A DNA stretch of 64,000 nt from Pseudomonadota bacterium (lineage in GTDB: Bacteria; Pseudomonadota; Gammaproteobacteria; Steroidobacterales; Steroidobacteraceae), in assembly GCA_016704655.1 (NCBI GenBank), contig JADIZR010000007.1, forward strand, positions 62,001 through 126,000, given 5' to 3'. Positions 34,061 through 43,809 of the stretch are shown here, in pieces. Under the pieces are notes generated by a model. It saw only the letters and a list, made by a program, of their open reading frames with translations. It ran no database searches and was not told where the DNA came from. The stretch's first letter is position 1, and every line of letters starts with the position of its first letter. The position numbers and the translations under genes are program-made.

Positions 34061-36398
34061 ATGGTGGGAACAATGTCCGGCCCCATAGTCCTGTACCTGC
34101 TGGTCGTGATCGGTTGCGGTGTCGCAGCGATGCCGGCCTGCCGGCTCGCCTTCGGCAACGTGCGCCGGATACCGCTGGTGTCGGTCAGCATGACCCTTGG
34201 CGCGCCGTTGGCGCTGCTGCTGTTCTCGCTCATCGCGCGCGTGATTCCGACGTACACGGTGGCGGTGCCCCTGACGCTGCTGTCGATGGCCGGGCTTTGG
34301 GCGTGGGGTCGATCGCATTGCCGACGCCTTGCTGCGGGCCGGACGGATGCGGACACCATTGCCTGGGACGCGCGGGCCGACGTCCTCCTGCTCGGGACCT
34401 ACGCCGTGGTTCTTGGCGTGCTCGTATATCTCCGCGCGGGCTGGCCGTCGATCTTCTGGGTACACGACTATGCGCACGTCGGGTCCGAGAAGCTGTTCAA
34501 TTTCTCGCTGATCCAGGCCTTCCTGTTCGGCAAGGGCTTCCCGCCCGAGAACCTCTGGCTGGCCGGCGAGCCGATCGACTACTACGTGCTCCTCCAAGCG
34601 CTGCCCGGGCTCGTCGCGTGGGCCTGGCGGCTGCTGACCGGTGATCCGTCGGCCAGCAGCGGGCTGTTCGTTTTCTCCGACGCATTCCAGCTGCTGCTGG
34701 GCAGCTTTGCACTGAGCGCCTGGTCATGCGCGCTGCTTGCATCCGGCGACAATCGCCTGTCGCAGCGGCAGGTCAAGGTCGTGGGGATCGGGCTCGGTAT
34801 CGGCGTGCTGCTGTCGGTCCACGCCAAGGCCGTGTCCCTCGTGCTCGGTGCGCTGTTCGGTGGCACGGACCTCGGCTGGTGGGCACTCGAGCGTGAGGTC
34901 GTCCCGTACACGTACTCCCAGTATCCGTTCTTCCTGCTGCTGCAGGGCGACCATCACGCATTCCAGCGCGTGTTCTTCCTGCAGGTGGCGCTGTATGGCA
35001 CCGTCGCCCTGTTGCTGTCCGCGACGCGCCCGCACTGGCCGCGAGTGCTGCTGGTGGGCGCGTTGGCCGCCGCCGTACAGTTGTCGCACAGCGGCAGTGT
35101 GCTGCTCGACCTGGTCGTGATCGGTAGCGCGGCCCTGGCACTCGCAGGCATCCGCTGGTGGCGCGGCGAGCGACAGCTGTTGCATGCGCTCCTGGTCAAC
35201 CTCGGCGCGACTGCGGCAGCGGCCCTGGTGCTCTCGCTGCCGGCGGTGTGGCGCCACAACACGCCCTCGATCCGCTGGTACTGGGTGGAGACGAGCATCG
35301 CGAGTCCGCTGCTGGAGTTCTTCGCGGCACAGGCCGGGCCGCTGGTGTTCTTCGTGGCCGCCTGCGCGGCAGGACTGTTGTACCTGAGCTCAAAGGCGCG
35401 CGTCGGCGAACGACTCACGATCGACCGCCGGGTCTGGCTGACGCTCGCGATTGCAGCGATGATGATCGCAGTGGGGCGTCCGGGCGCGGCGGTCGCGATC
35501 ACCTGCGCGCTGCTGGTTATTGTGCTTGCGCCGGGCCGCACACCTGCCGGCGAGGATCGCGCACCGCTCGTGGTCCTCGCGGCGGCGGTCTTCGCCGTGT
35601 GGCTGCTGCCGGAATTCGTCGTGGGCGATTTCGCGCATCGGCAGGTCGTCGAGTGGAAGCGCTGGAATCTCGCGATGCGCTTCTGGCTGGAAGGGCACTA
35701 CCTGATCCCGTTCCTGGCGGTGCTCGCGTTCGCGCCGGCCCTGGGTGTAGCGCTCAACGATCGCACGTACGTGCGTGCCCTGGTGATCGTCGCCAGCGTC
35801 GTCGTTGGGCTCTGGCTGACGACGCACGCTTACGCGCTTGCCGATCGCCTCGCACGTACGCCGGACAGGGCAGGGCTCGATTCGAGTGCATTCCTGCAGC
35901 GGGAGTACCCCTGCGACGCCGCCATCGTCGACCATCTGCGACGCCTCCCGCAGCGGGTGCGCATCGGCGAACTCTGCGGCACCGCCGAGTTCATTCCGCA
36001 GATTCCGCTCGACTACGGCTGGGCCGGGCGGATCGCCGCCTTTTCCGGCCGACCGGGCATCTGCGGCTGGAGCCGGCACGATGCGGCAGTTCTCGCCGGA
36101 GTTGCGCCACGGCGTCGCCGCCGGCACGCCGACATGGCAGCGCTTCCGGGAATACGAGCTCGACATGCTTCAGGCATACCTTGCAGCTGAGCATCACAGG
36201 ACCGCCGTGCGGGCGCGCGCTTCCCTCGACAGCCTGGGTGTGACGCACGTGGTGCTGGGCGTGCAGGAACAGAACCTGTTTCCCGGGTTGACCGCCGCGA
36301 GCATGGCGGCCGCGCTCCGGGGCACTGTGGAATTCACGGCGGGGGAGGGTTGCGCCGTGATTCGCCTGGGCCTGCCCAGCGGTACCGAGCAGCCCTGA
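34061..36398 (+). CDS. DUF2298-like polytopic membrane protein, frameshifted near 36075
   Basis: About 780 residues after correcting one frameshift. At least a dozen hydrophobic segments are spread through residues 5-620. The luminal-loop motif VHDYAHVGSEKLFNFSLIQA, then PPENLWLAGEPIDYYV, resembles DUF2298 (YYY) membrane proteins, which look like polyprenol-dependent glycosyltransferases. The first frame breaks after GRPGICGWSRHDA. Homologous-looking sequence resumes one frame over (QFSPELRHGVAAGTPTWQRF, SLGVTHVVLGVQEQNLFPGL) and stops at 36398. The GtrA and GT2 genes beside it suggest a glycan-modification unit. The substrate is unknown, and the family call is by pattern only. Confidence 0.6.
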
Positions 36399-36436
36399 GC
36401 CTCCACGAGTGCCGCGCAGCCCGTGCGGACAACCGT

Positions 36437-36817
36437 TCAGCCGGCGAACGTCCAGTGCCGGTTCGCAATGAAATTGCAGGCGAGGACAGCCACGGTCGCG
36501 ACTGCCTGGGCGACCAGGTAGTGCACTCCCCCTCCGTACAGCAGCGCGACGATGCCAGTGTTGATCGCAGCCCCGGCGGTTGCGACCACGGCGAATCGGG
36601 GCAGCGCCGACCCGTGTGGCCGGTCGCTGTCGAACACGAACCGCCGGGCAAGCAGGTAATTCACCAGCGCACCGACGCAGAATCCGGCCAGTGCGCCTGC
36701 CACGACCGGCAAGGCGAGGACCTCGACCCAGAGGACGAGCGTGGCGTAGTGGCAGACCGTCCCGACCGCGCCGGCCGCGGCAAACTTGAGGAATTGAACG
36801 AGCGTCCCGTGCATCAT
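36437..36817 (-). CDS. GtrA-like membrane protein
   Basis: 126 residues from the ATG at 36817 (MMHGTLVQFLKFAAAGAVGT). Four hydrophobic segments and the conserved N-Y-L-L-x-R-R-F-V-F motif plus the C-terminal N-F-I-A-N-R-H-W-T-F identify GtrA. These proteins are thought to flip or position polyprenyl-phosphate-linked sugars and work with a GT2 glycosyltransferase (GtrB), whose truncated gene lies divergently at 36892. The gene is opposite in strand to the DUF2298 gene. Confidence 0.85.
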   Translation of the reverse strand: MMHGTLVQFLKFAAAGAVGTVCHYATLVLWVEVLALPVVAGALAGFCVGALVNYLLARRFVFDSDRPHGSALPRFAVVATAGAAINTGIVALLYGGGVHYLVAQAVATVAVLACNFIANRHWTFAG

Positions 36818-36891
36818 CGAGCCCTGGCGGCCGTCCGGCAGCGGCCGGAAGCCGACCGTCCCCCGGATCGAGCGAGGTCTGAACATGATTA

Positions 36892-37707
36892 GTGCAACCG
36901 TGCCCCCCGGTGGCCCGGCCACCTTTCGGCAAGGTCGTCGTCGTCGACCTGTCGCGCAACTTCGGCAAGGAAGCAGCGCTGTCGGCGGGCCTCGACTTCG
37001 CGACCGGCGACGCGGTGATTCCGATGGACGCCGACCTGCAGGATCCGCCGGAGCTGGTCCCGCGGATGATCGCCCGCTGGCTCGACGGTGTCCCGGTGGT
37101 ACTTGCGGTGCGCGAGAACCGGGCCTCCGACGGATGGCTCAAGCGTTCGACTTCGGCCGCGTTCTACGCGGTGCACAACCACCTCGCGGACACGCCCCTT
37201 CCGCCGAATGCGGGCGACTTCCGCCTGATCGACCGCACCGTAGCTGACGTGGTGCGTGCGTTGCCCGAGCGCCAGCGCTTCATGAAGGGCCTGCTGAGCT
37301 GGCCGGGTTTTCCGTCGGAGGTCCTGACGTACACGCGCCCGGCCCGTGCCCACGGCAAGACGAAATGGAACTACGCCAGGCTCATGAATCTCGCGGTAGA
37401 GGGCATCACCAGCTTCTCGACCGCGCCGCTGCGCGTCTCGACGGTGATCGGAGCCATCTTCGCGTTCATCTCGTTCATCTACGGTGGCTTCATCCTGGTC
37501 CGCACCATGGTGTACGGCGTAGATCTGCCCGGCTATGCGTCGGTGTTCGTCGCCGTGGTGTTCATCGGGGGCGTGCAGCTGCTCAGCCTCGGCATCCTCG
37601 GCGAGTACGTGGGCCGCATCTACATGGAATCGAAGCGGCGCCCGGTGTACGTGGTGCGCTCAGTCGCGGAATGCCCCGGTGATCCCGGAGCGTCCACGCG
37701 GCCCTGA
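36892..37707 (+). pseudogene. GtrB-like GT2 glycosyltransferase, N-terminus missing
   Basis: The frame contains KVVVVDLSRNFGKEAALSAG, MDADLQDPPELVPRMIARWL and HGKTKWNYARLMNLAVEGIT, followed by two membrane helices (VIGAIFAFISFIYGGFILVR and SVFVAVVFIGGVQLLSLGIL). These are typical of polyprenyl-phosphate sugar synthases such as GtrB. Intact proteins begin about 55 residues earlier with the nucleotide-sugar-binding P-V-Y-N-E and D-D-G-S motifs, which are absent. The upstream bases instead belong to the GtrA gene's 5' region, so the start is truncated or lost in assembly at about 36925. Confidence 0.7.
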
Positions 37708-37723
37708 GCATCCACGCGGGCAT

Positions 37724-37893
37724 CGTCGCGACGGTAGCAAGCTGATGCGAAAGCGCGGGGCGATTGATCGGTGCCCGACCGTTACTCTACCGGCAAGGTC
37801 GGACCGTCGATTTGCCGACCATCGGGAACGTGCATAGAATCGGCGGCCAGCGCGGGTGTAGTTCAATGGTAGAACTGTAGCTTCCCAAGCTAC
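37724..37893. repeat. 170-bp inverted repeat, right copy
   Basis: Reverse complement of 33849-34018. It brings a second tRNA-Gly promoter (37815-37843) and the first 42 bases of the tRNA, in plus orientation. After GCTAC at 37893 the sequence leaves the tRNA. Confidence 0.8.
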
Positions 37894-38091
37894 CGATTTG
37901 AGGCTGGTCCTCGTCGACATCCAGCCAATCCCGCCGCTGACGCCAATCGACGTGTCCGATTCCATGCCCTTTCGGGCCAATTCAGCCGATTGCTGAGCCG
38001 ATACCGGTTCTCGGGGTGGTTCTCCACCATTCGGGTCCCCAGATCGTGGTGCTTTACCCCCATGTTGTTGTCCATGCGGGTCCGGATAAGG
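37852..38091. repeat. 240-bp inverted repeat, left copy: tRNA-Gly 5' half plus 198 bp
   Basis: Identical, as read, to the reverse complement of 42406-42645. The first 42 bases are the tRNA-Gly 5' half up to the anticodon stem. The other 198 bases (starting CGATTTGAGGCTGGTCCTCG) are not tRNA. It abuts the IS3-family left end at 38092. Short frames in it have no recognised homology. The tRNA part lacks its 3' half and cannot give a functional tRNA. Confidence 0.8.
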
Positions 38092-38162
38092 TGTCAACCG
38101 GCGTCCAAAGTTGACCAGCAGGAGGTGCGGACGATTTCTTGGACTACTTGAAGGGGTAGTTC

Positions 38163-38525
38163 ATGTATTCATACGAAGATCGACTTCGGGCTGTGAGGCT
38201 CTACATCAAGCTGGGTAAACGAGTTCGCTTGACCATTCGCCATCGGCTACCCAACGAAGAACGCCCTCAAGAGCTGGCATCGGGAGTTTGAGCAGCGCCA
38301 TGACCTGCCGACCGGCTACGCTCGCCGACCGAGGTACTCCAAGGCGCAGCAGGAGCGAGCGGTTCAGCACTATCTGGACAACGGTCGCTGCTTCGCAGCA
38401 ACCATCGGGGCTCTGGGTTACCCCTCGCAGAGGCTGCTTTACGACTGGGTCCGCGAGCTGCATCCGCAGGCGGGCACGCGTGTCGTCGGAACATCCCGGA
38501 AGCTTCCCCCCGCGGTAAAGCAGGC
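38163..38525 (+). pseudogene. IS3-family transposase, N-terminal part
   Basis: Begins MYSYEDRLRAVRLYIKLGKR, a helix-turn-helix opening. It shifts frame at about 38235 and continues GYPTKNALKSWHREFEQR and LPTGYARRPRYSKAQQERAV, up to LPPAVKQA at the IS21 insertion point. Joined to the part at 41149 it forms a DNA-binding region followed by the catalytic domain. Confidence 0.7.
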
Positions 38526-38744
38526 TGCGTATTCCGGCCGATCGTGACCGGGCATTCCGGCGGAGTGTGACCGGCGATTCCGGCAAGGCATGACCGGTCG
38601 TTCCGACCGATCGTGACCGATTTTGTGGCCGCCCGGAACGGGCGGTCACGGTTCCGGAACGGCCGGTCACGGTCGTCCGGAACGGCGGCGGTGGTGAGGT
38701 GTTTTGCAAGCGTAGCCTGACCGGTTTTGCCAACCGGAGAGGCG

Positions 38745-40268
38745 ATGCCGACCAGGACACTGACCATGCGCAGCATCCGCGAGCTGTATCGACTGAAGTA
38801 CGAGGCGGGCCTTTCGCACGAGCGGATCGCGCGGGCGTTGTCGATCTCGAAGGGCGTCGTCGCCAAGTACGTCGCGCACGCCGAGGCGGCGCAGCTGACG
38901 CCGGCCGAGCTGCTCGCGATGAGCGAGGACGAACTCGCCCGACGGTTGCGGCCGGCCCGCCGGCTGCCGCTGCGGCATGTGCAGCCCGACTACGCCGCGA
39001 TCCATCAGGAGCTCAAGCGCCGGGGCATGACGCTGTGGCTGTTGTGGGAGGAGCACGTTGCGGCGCACCCGGGCGAGTCGACGTACAAGTACTCGCAGTT
39101 CGCGCAGCGCTACCGCGACTTCGTCGCACGCCTGCGCCGTTCGATGCGTCAGGTCCACCGCGCCGGGGAGAAGCTGTTCGTCGACTACGCCGGTCAGAGC
39201 GTCCCGTACGGCGAGGCCGGTGAGCGCGCGCAGATCTTCGTCGCCGCGCTCGGTGCCTCGAGCTACACGTTCGCCTGCGCAACGCCGCGCCAGACGCTCG
39301 CCGACTGGGTCGAGGGCTGGTGCGCGTTCGAGTACATCGAGGGCGTGACGGAGCTGGTGGTCCCGGACAACGCCCGGGCGCTGATCGCCGATCCCGATCG
39401 CTACGAGCCGCAGGCCTCGGCGACGCTGCTCGACCTCGCGGCGCACTACGGCACGGCGGTCCTGCCGGCGCGCCCGTACAAGCCCAAGGACAAGGCGAAG
39501 GTCGAGCAAGGGGTGCTGGTGGTCGAGCGCTGGATCCTGGCCCGGCTGCGTCATCGTCGGTTCGCGACGGTCACCGAGGTCGACCTTGCGGTGGGCGAGC
39601 TGCTCGGCTACCTCAACAGCCGGCCGTTCAAGCGCCTGCCGGGCAGTCGGCGCAGTGCCTACGAGACGCTCGATCGGCCGGCACTGCGACCGCTGCCGAC
39701 GAGCCGCTACGAGCTCGCCCGCTACTGGCCGGCCAAGGTCAACATCGACTACCACGTCGTGCTCGATGGCCATTACTACAGCGTGCCACACGAGCTGGTG
39801 CACGCGGCGGTGGAGCTGCGCGTCACGACGCACGCCCTCGAGATCCTCTGCCGTGGCAAGCGCGTTGCCGCGCACCTACGCTCGGCGAAGCGCGGCGGCT
39901 ACAGCACGGTGCCCGAGCACCTGCCGGCTGCCCATCGTGCGCACCTCGAGTGGTCACCGCAGCGCCTCATCCGCTGGGGCGGGACCGTCGGGCCGTCGTG
40001 CGCCGCGGTCGTCGTGCGCATCCTCGAGACGCGGCCGCATCCGGAGCAGGGCTATCGCGCCTGCCTCGGCCTGCTGCGCCTCGCCGAGCAGCACGGTCGC
40101 GACCGGCTCGAGGCCGCCTGCACCCGCGCGATCGCCCTCGGCGCGCCGAGCTATAGGTCAGTCAAAGCAATCCTGCAGAACAAGCTCGAGACTACCCCGC
40201 TCACGGCCCCGCCCGACTGGACGGCACCCGATCACACCCATGTCCGCGGCCCCCGTTACTACCAATGA
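38745..40268 (+). CDS. istA: IS21-family transposase IstA
   Basis: 507 residues from the ATG at 38745; another ATG at 38727 is possible. The N-terminal helix-turn-helix reads LSHERIARALSISKGVVAKY. The DDE catalytic core is visible as LFVDYAGQSVPYG, LVVPDNARALI and RPYKPKDKAKVEQGVLVVER. The C-terminal domain includes DYHVVLDGHYYSVPHELVHA. It appears intact and could still act if supplied with IstB. It makes the strand transfer for IS21 transposition. Confidence 0.9.
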   Translation: MPTRTLTMRSIRELYRLKYEAGLSHERIARALSISKGVVAKYVAHAEAAQLTPAELLAMSEDELARRLRPARRLPLRHVQPDYAAIHQELKRRGMTLWLLWEEHVAAHPGESTYKYSQFAQRYRDFVARLRRSMRQVHRAGEKLFVDYAGQSVPYGEAGERAQIFVAALGASSYTFACATPRQTLADWVEGWCAFEYIEGVTELVVPDNARALIADPDRYEPQASATLLDLAAHYGTAVLPARPYKPKDKAKVEQGVLVVERWILARLRHRRFATVTEVDLAVGELLGYLNSRPFKRLPGSRRSAYETLDRPALRPLPTSRYELARYWPAKVNIDYHVVLDGHYYSVPHELVHAAVELRVTTHALEILCRGKRVAAHLRSAKRGGYSTVPEHLPAAHRAHLEWSPQRLIRWGGTVGPSCAAVVVRILETRPHPEQGYRACLGLLRLAEQHGRDRLEAACTRAIALGAPSYRSVKAILQNKLETTPLTAPPDWTAPDHTHVRGPRYYQ

Positions 40269-40287
40269 CCCGAAGGAGACTCCACCG

Positions 40288-41049
40288 ATGATCGTCCACC
40301 AGACCCTGGCTCATCTGCACACGCTCAAGCTCGGCGGCATGGCCGCCGCGTTCGAGGAACAGCTCGCCCTGCCACCGGCGCAGACGCTACCGTTCGAGGA
40401 TCGGTTCGCGCTGCTGGTCGAGCGCGAAGCGGCTCACCGTGGCGCCAAGCGCCTGACGGCGCTCTTGCGTAAAGCCAAGCTCCAAGTACGCGACCGCCAA
40501 CCTCGAGGACATCGACCAGCGCGCCAGTCGCGGCCTCGACCGTCGCCTCCTCGCGAGCCTCGCCCACGGCGAGTGGCTCGAGCGCGCCCAGGACGTGCTG
40601 ATCACCGGACCCACCGGCGTCGGCAAGACATGGCTCGCCTGTGCACTCGCGCAACGCGCCTGCCGCCTCGGCAGAACCACGCTCTACACCCGCGTCCCGC
40701 GACTCCTCAAAGAGCTGCGCATCGCGCGCGGCGATGGCACCCATAAGTACCGGCTCGCCGCACTCGCCAAGCTCGACCTGCTGGTGTTAGACGACTGGGG
40801 TTGCATGCCATGGCGCCCGTCGCCCGCGAAGACTTGCTCGACGTCGTCGACGATCGCTCCGACCGCCGCGCCACCGTCATCGCCGGACAGTTACCGATCG
40901 AACACTGGCACGCCTGGATCGCCGAGCCCACGGTCGCCGATGCCATCCTCGACCGGCTCGTGCATCACGCGCATCGCATCACCCTCAAGGGCGAATCCTT
41001 GCGCCGACGAACGCCCGACCCAAAGAGCCCTGCGGAATCCCCATCGTGA
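40288..41049 (+). pseudogene. istB: IS21-family ATPase IstB, two frameshifts
   Basis: Starts MIVHQTLAHLHTLKLGGMAA with a GGAG ribosome-binding site upstream. The frame shifts at about 40487 (after LLRKAKL). It resumes as NLEDIDQRASRGLDRRLLAS and carries the Walker A motif GPTGVGKTW and the Walker B-like LLVLDDWG. It shifts again at about 40805 and ends with LPIEHWHAWIAEPTVADAIL. All IstB motifs are present, so the gene is broken only by indels. Some of these could be assembly errors. Confidence 0.8.
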
Positions 41050-41148
41050 CCGACTGAGCTACACTCAACTCAAGCGCACCTCATCACGCGCCGCACCGGT
41101 CACGATCCCCGGAACGACCGGTCACCATCATCGGAATACGCAGCAGGC

Positions 41149-42312
41149 CGCGGTCGTCGCGCTGTGCATGCGGCAAGGAAGCGCGCAATCGGTGGCTCAA
41201 GAGCTGGGCGTGTCGCGACTGACACTGTACAACTGGAAGCATCAGCTACTCGGTCACGAGGCATCCGCATCCATGAAACGCCGACAAGACCCCGCAACCG
41301 ACACCGAACGCGCGGAGCTGGAGCGGCAGATCGAGACCCTGCGGCGAGATGTCCGGCGCCTGAGACTCGAGCAAGACCTGCTGAAGAAGGCGAACGAACT
41401 CCTAAAAAAAGACCTGGGCATCGACCGGCGGCTCCTGACGAACCGGGAGAAGATGGAGCTGGTTGATGCCCTGCGATCAACGTATGCACTTCCCGAACTG
41501 CTTAGAGAAGTCGGCTTGCCGCGCAGTTCTTTCTTCTACCATCGAGCCCGGCTCAGGTTTACCGACAAGTACGCCGATGTTCGCGGCGTCATGACGGACA
41601 TCTTCGAGCGCAACTACCGGTGCTATGGTTACCGCAGGATGCATGGCTCGCTCGCCAAGCAGTCGGTAAACCTCTCCGAGAAGGTGGTTCGGCGCCTGAT
41701 GAAGCAGCAGAGCTTGGTGCCCATCGCGCGCAGACGCCGACGATACGGCTCGTACATGGGCGAGATCAGCCCGGCACCGGACAACCTTTGAACCGGGACT
41801 TCAGCGCGAGCGCGCCAAACGAAAAGTGGCTCACCGACATCACCGAGTTCCAGATCCCGGCTGGTAAGGTGTACCTCTCCCCCATGATCGACTGCTTCGA
41901 CGGCATGGCCGTGAGCTGGTCGATCAGCACGCGCCCGGACGCCGAACTCGTCAACACGATGCTGGATGCGGCCATCCAGACCGTGACCGTCGGCAGTGAG
42001 CGGCCGATGGTGCACTCGGATCGCGGTGGCCACTACCGCTGGCCTGGTTGGTTATCTCGGATCGCAGAGGCCCAACTCGTTCGATCGATGTCACGCAAGG
42101 CGTGCTCGCCGGACAACGCTGCGTGCGAAGGCTTCTTTGGTCGCTTGAAGAACGAGTTCTTCTACTCGCGCGATTGGCTGGTCACAACCATCGAGGAGTT
42201 CGTCGCGGCCCTGGACGCCTACATTCGCTGGTACAACGAGGCACGGGTTAAGATCTCACTGGGCTCGTGCAGCCCGGTCGAGTACCGCAGAAAGTTGGGA
42301 ATCGCTGCTTAA
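41149..42312 (+). pseudogene. IS3-family transposase, C-terminal catalytic part
   Basis: Continues from the IS21 insertion with GSAQSVAQELGVSRLTLYNW, a leucine-zipper-like helix (RRLRLEQDLLKKANELLKKD) and the rve integrase core: NEKWLTDITEF, LSPMIDCFDGMAV, MVHSDRGGHY and CEGFFGRLKNEF give the D-D-E residues. One frameshift at about 41785 (SPAPDNL then NRDFSASAPNEKW) splits it. The ending VEYRRKLGIAA is complete. Confidence 0.8.
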
Positions 42313-42405
42313 CCAGTCCAAGTTTTCTGCCGCACCCCCCCCTGGTCAGAATTGCACGCCGGTTTACACGTTCTGGTTGGAATCCCGGTTTAACCCTTCA
42401 CCATC

Positions 42406-42645
42406 CCTTATCCGGACCCGCATGGACAACAACATGGGGGTAAAGCACCACGATCTGGGGACCCGAATGGTGGAGAACCACCCCGAGAACCGGTATCGGC
42501 TCAGCAATCGGCTGAATTGGCCCGAAAGGGCATGGAATCGGACACGTCGATTGGCGTCAGCGGCGGGATTGGCTGGATGTCGACGAGGACCAGCCTCAAA
42601 TCGGTAGCTTGGGAAGCTACAGTTCTACCATTGAACTACACCCGC
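42406..42645. repeat. 240-bp inverted repeat, right copy, ending in tRNA-Gly 5' half
   Basis: Reverse complement of 37852-38091; the tRNA part is 42604-42645 on the minus strand. Beyond it (42646-42700) lies a diverged version of the tRNA promoter region with the same TTGCCG and TAGAAT boxes but different spacer and flanks. This is therefore not a simple copy of the 170-bp repeat. Bases 42369-42405 between the IS3 end and this repeat are unique. Nothing is recognised in 42646-42852 apart from that promoter-like stretch. Confidence 0.8.
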
Positions 42646-42852
42646 TGGCCGCCGTTGATTCTATGCAGGTCTCGCAGGGTCGGCAAATCGACGATCCAAC
42701 CTGCCCGGCAGAGCAGCGGTCCGCGACTGCGCCGCCGTCGGTCAGACGCCCCGCATGAGACGCACGGCCACGGATTGGTTTTCCGAGCCGATGCGCACGA
42801 CAAAGTCCTTCCAGCAGAAGCGCGTCTCGAGGCATTGGCGATGCCGTGCGCG

Positions 42853-43677
42853 TCAACCCACGCCATAGTGATCCATCACCAATTTCTCGTACAGTCGCTG
42901 TGGCAGCACGTGCCGCAACCCAACCAGCGCCAGCTGCAGCCGGCTCGCGACCGGATAGCGCAACGGCGGGCGGTCCGACTCGATCGAGTCGATCGCTGCA
43001 CGCACGACAGGCCGGACGTCCGTGGTCACGCCTTCGTCCTCCGCCATCTTCGCGACGGCCGAGCGGCAACGCTCGGCATAAGGCGAACCGGGTGCGCTGG
43101 CTGCAGTCATGCGCCGATGCGCGGTAAAGCCCGTGGCGAAGTCGCCGGGTTCGATCATCGCCACCTGGATGCCGAAAGGCCGCACCTCCATGCGCAAGGC
43201 CTGCGTGTAGGCTTCCAGCGCGTACTTCGACGCACAGTACATGCCCTGGAAGGGCACGGTCACCAGCCCGCCAAGCGAACTCATGTTGACGATGCGGCCG
43301 GCGCGGCGCTCGCGCATGTGCGGCAGCACCGCCCGACAGACGCGGTGCACGCCAAAGAGGTTCGTCTCGAACTGCCGCCGCGCCTCGTCGACAGAGGTGT
43401 CCTCGAGCGCGCCCGCGTAGCCGAGGCCGGCGTTGTTCACGACGGCGTCGATCCTGCCGGCGTCTGCCAGCACATGCGCGACGCCTGCCGCGACCGACGC
43501 ATCGTCGTCCACATCCATTGCGACCAGGGTGGGGCTATCGGGCGCCGCAGCGGTCGGGTTGCGACTGGTGCCGTATACCCGATGTCCTCGCTGTCGCAGC
43601 GCGTCCGCTGTCCTTCGTCCGAAACCCGATGATGCGCCCGTGACCAGCACGACGCAGGGGACTTGCCGCAGTGCCAA
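42853..43677 (-). CDS. short-chain dehydrogenase/reductase
   Basis: About 274 residues from a TTG at 43677, chosen because a GAGAGG stretch lies eight bases upstream and the length then fits the family. The frame is open to 43818, but that would run into the divergent lipoprotein gene. The Rossmann motif is VLVTGASSGFGRRTADALRQ, with MDVDDDASV, VNNAGLGYAGALEDT, and the catalytic S...Y-x-x-x-K in NMSSLGGLVTVPFQGMYCAS followed by K. Classical SDR; NADP is favoured by the TSRNP basic loop. The substrate is unknown. Confidence 0.85.
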   Translation of the reverse strand: MALRQVPCVVLVTGASSGFGRRTADALRQRGHRVYGTSRNPTAAAPDSPTLVAMDVDDDASVAAGVAHVLADAGRIDAVVNNAGLGYAGALEDTSVDEARRQFETNLFGVHRVCRAVLPHMRERRAGRIVNMSSLGGLVTVPFQGMYCASKYALEAYTQALRMEVRPFGIQVAMIEPGDFATGFTAHRRMTAASAPGSPYAERCRSAVAKMAEDEGVTTDVRPVVRAAIDSIESDRPPLRYPVASRLQLALVGLRHVLPQRLYEKLVMDHYGVG

Positions 43678-43809
43678 AGCCGTGACCTCTCTCTGCCGTG
43701 CCCGCAGTGACTGGATGGTAGCGCTGTTCTCCACTGCTGCATGGTCTTGTGGGGTCCAGGCGATACAATGCACCCGCGAACCCTGCGTCCAGGCGAAAAC
43801 GGCGTCATC

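Larger units (their letters stand above)
38526..41142 (+). mobile_element. IS21-family element with GCAGGC target duplication
   Basis: 2617 bases with ends TGCGTATTCCG at both termini (inverted). It carries several internal GTGACCGG...TTCCG repeats near each end, as in IS21 elements with multiple transposase-binding repeats. GCAGGC occurs immediately outside both ends (38520-38525 and 41143-41148), a 6-bp target duplication. Removing the element and one duplication restores the IS3 transposase frame (VKQA-AVVALCMRQ). It encodes istA and a broken istB. Confidence 0.88.
38092..42368 (+). mobile_element. IS3-family insertion sequence interrupted by an IS21-family element
   Basis: Terminal inverted repeats are recognisable: TGTCAACCGGCGTCCAAAG at 38092 and, reversed from 42368, TGTAAACCGGCGTGCAATTC, both continuing to TGACCAG. 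Between them is an IS3-type transposase split at 38525/41149 by another IS and carrying two further frameshifts. Without the inserted IS21 the element would be about 1.65 kb. No clear target duplication is visible, because the flanks are the 240-bp inverted repeats. Confidence 0.8.

Noticed and set aside
37852..37893. Functional second and third tRNA-Gly genes (also at 42604-42645)
   Set aside because: Both copies stop after the anticodon stem. The T-arm and acceptor 3' strand are missing, so no mature tRNA can form.
40595..41791. A 398-codon frame joining IstB sequence to an IS3 transposase as a novel fusion protein
   Set aside because: The frame crosses the IS21 right end by chance after a frameshift in istB. 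The two halves belong to different elements.
42377..42607. 76-codon frame within the 240-bp inverted repeat (MDNNMGVKHH...)
   Set aside because: No homology is recognised, it runs into the antisense of a tRNA half, and most of it exists in two inverted copies. Treated as non-coding repeat DNA.
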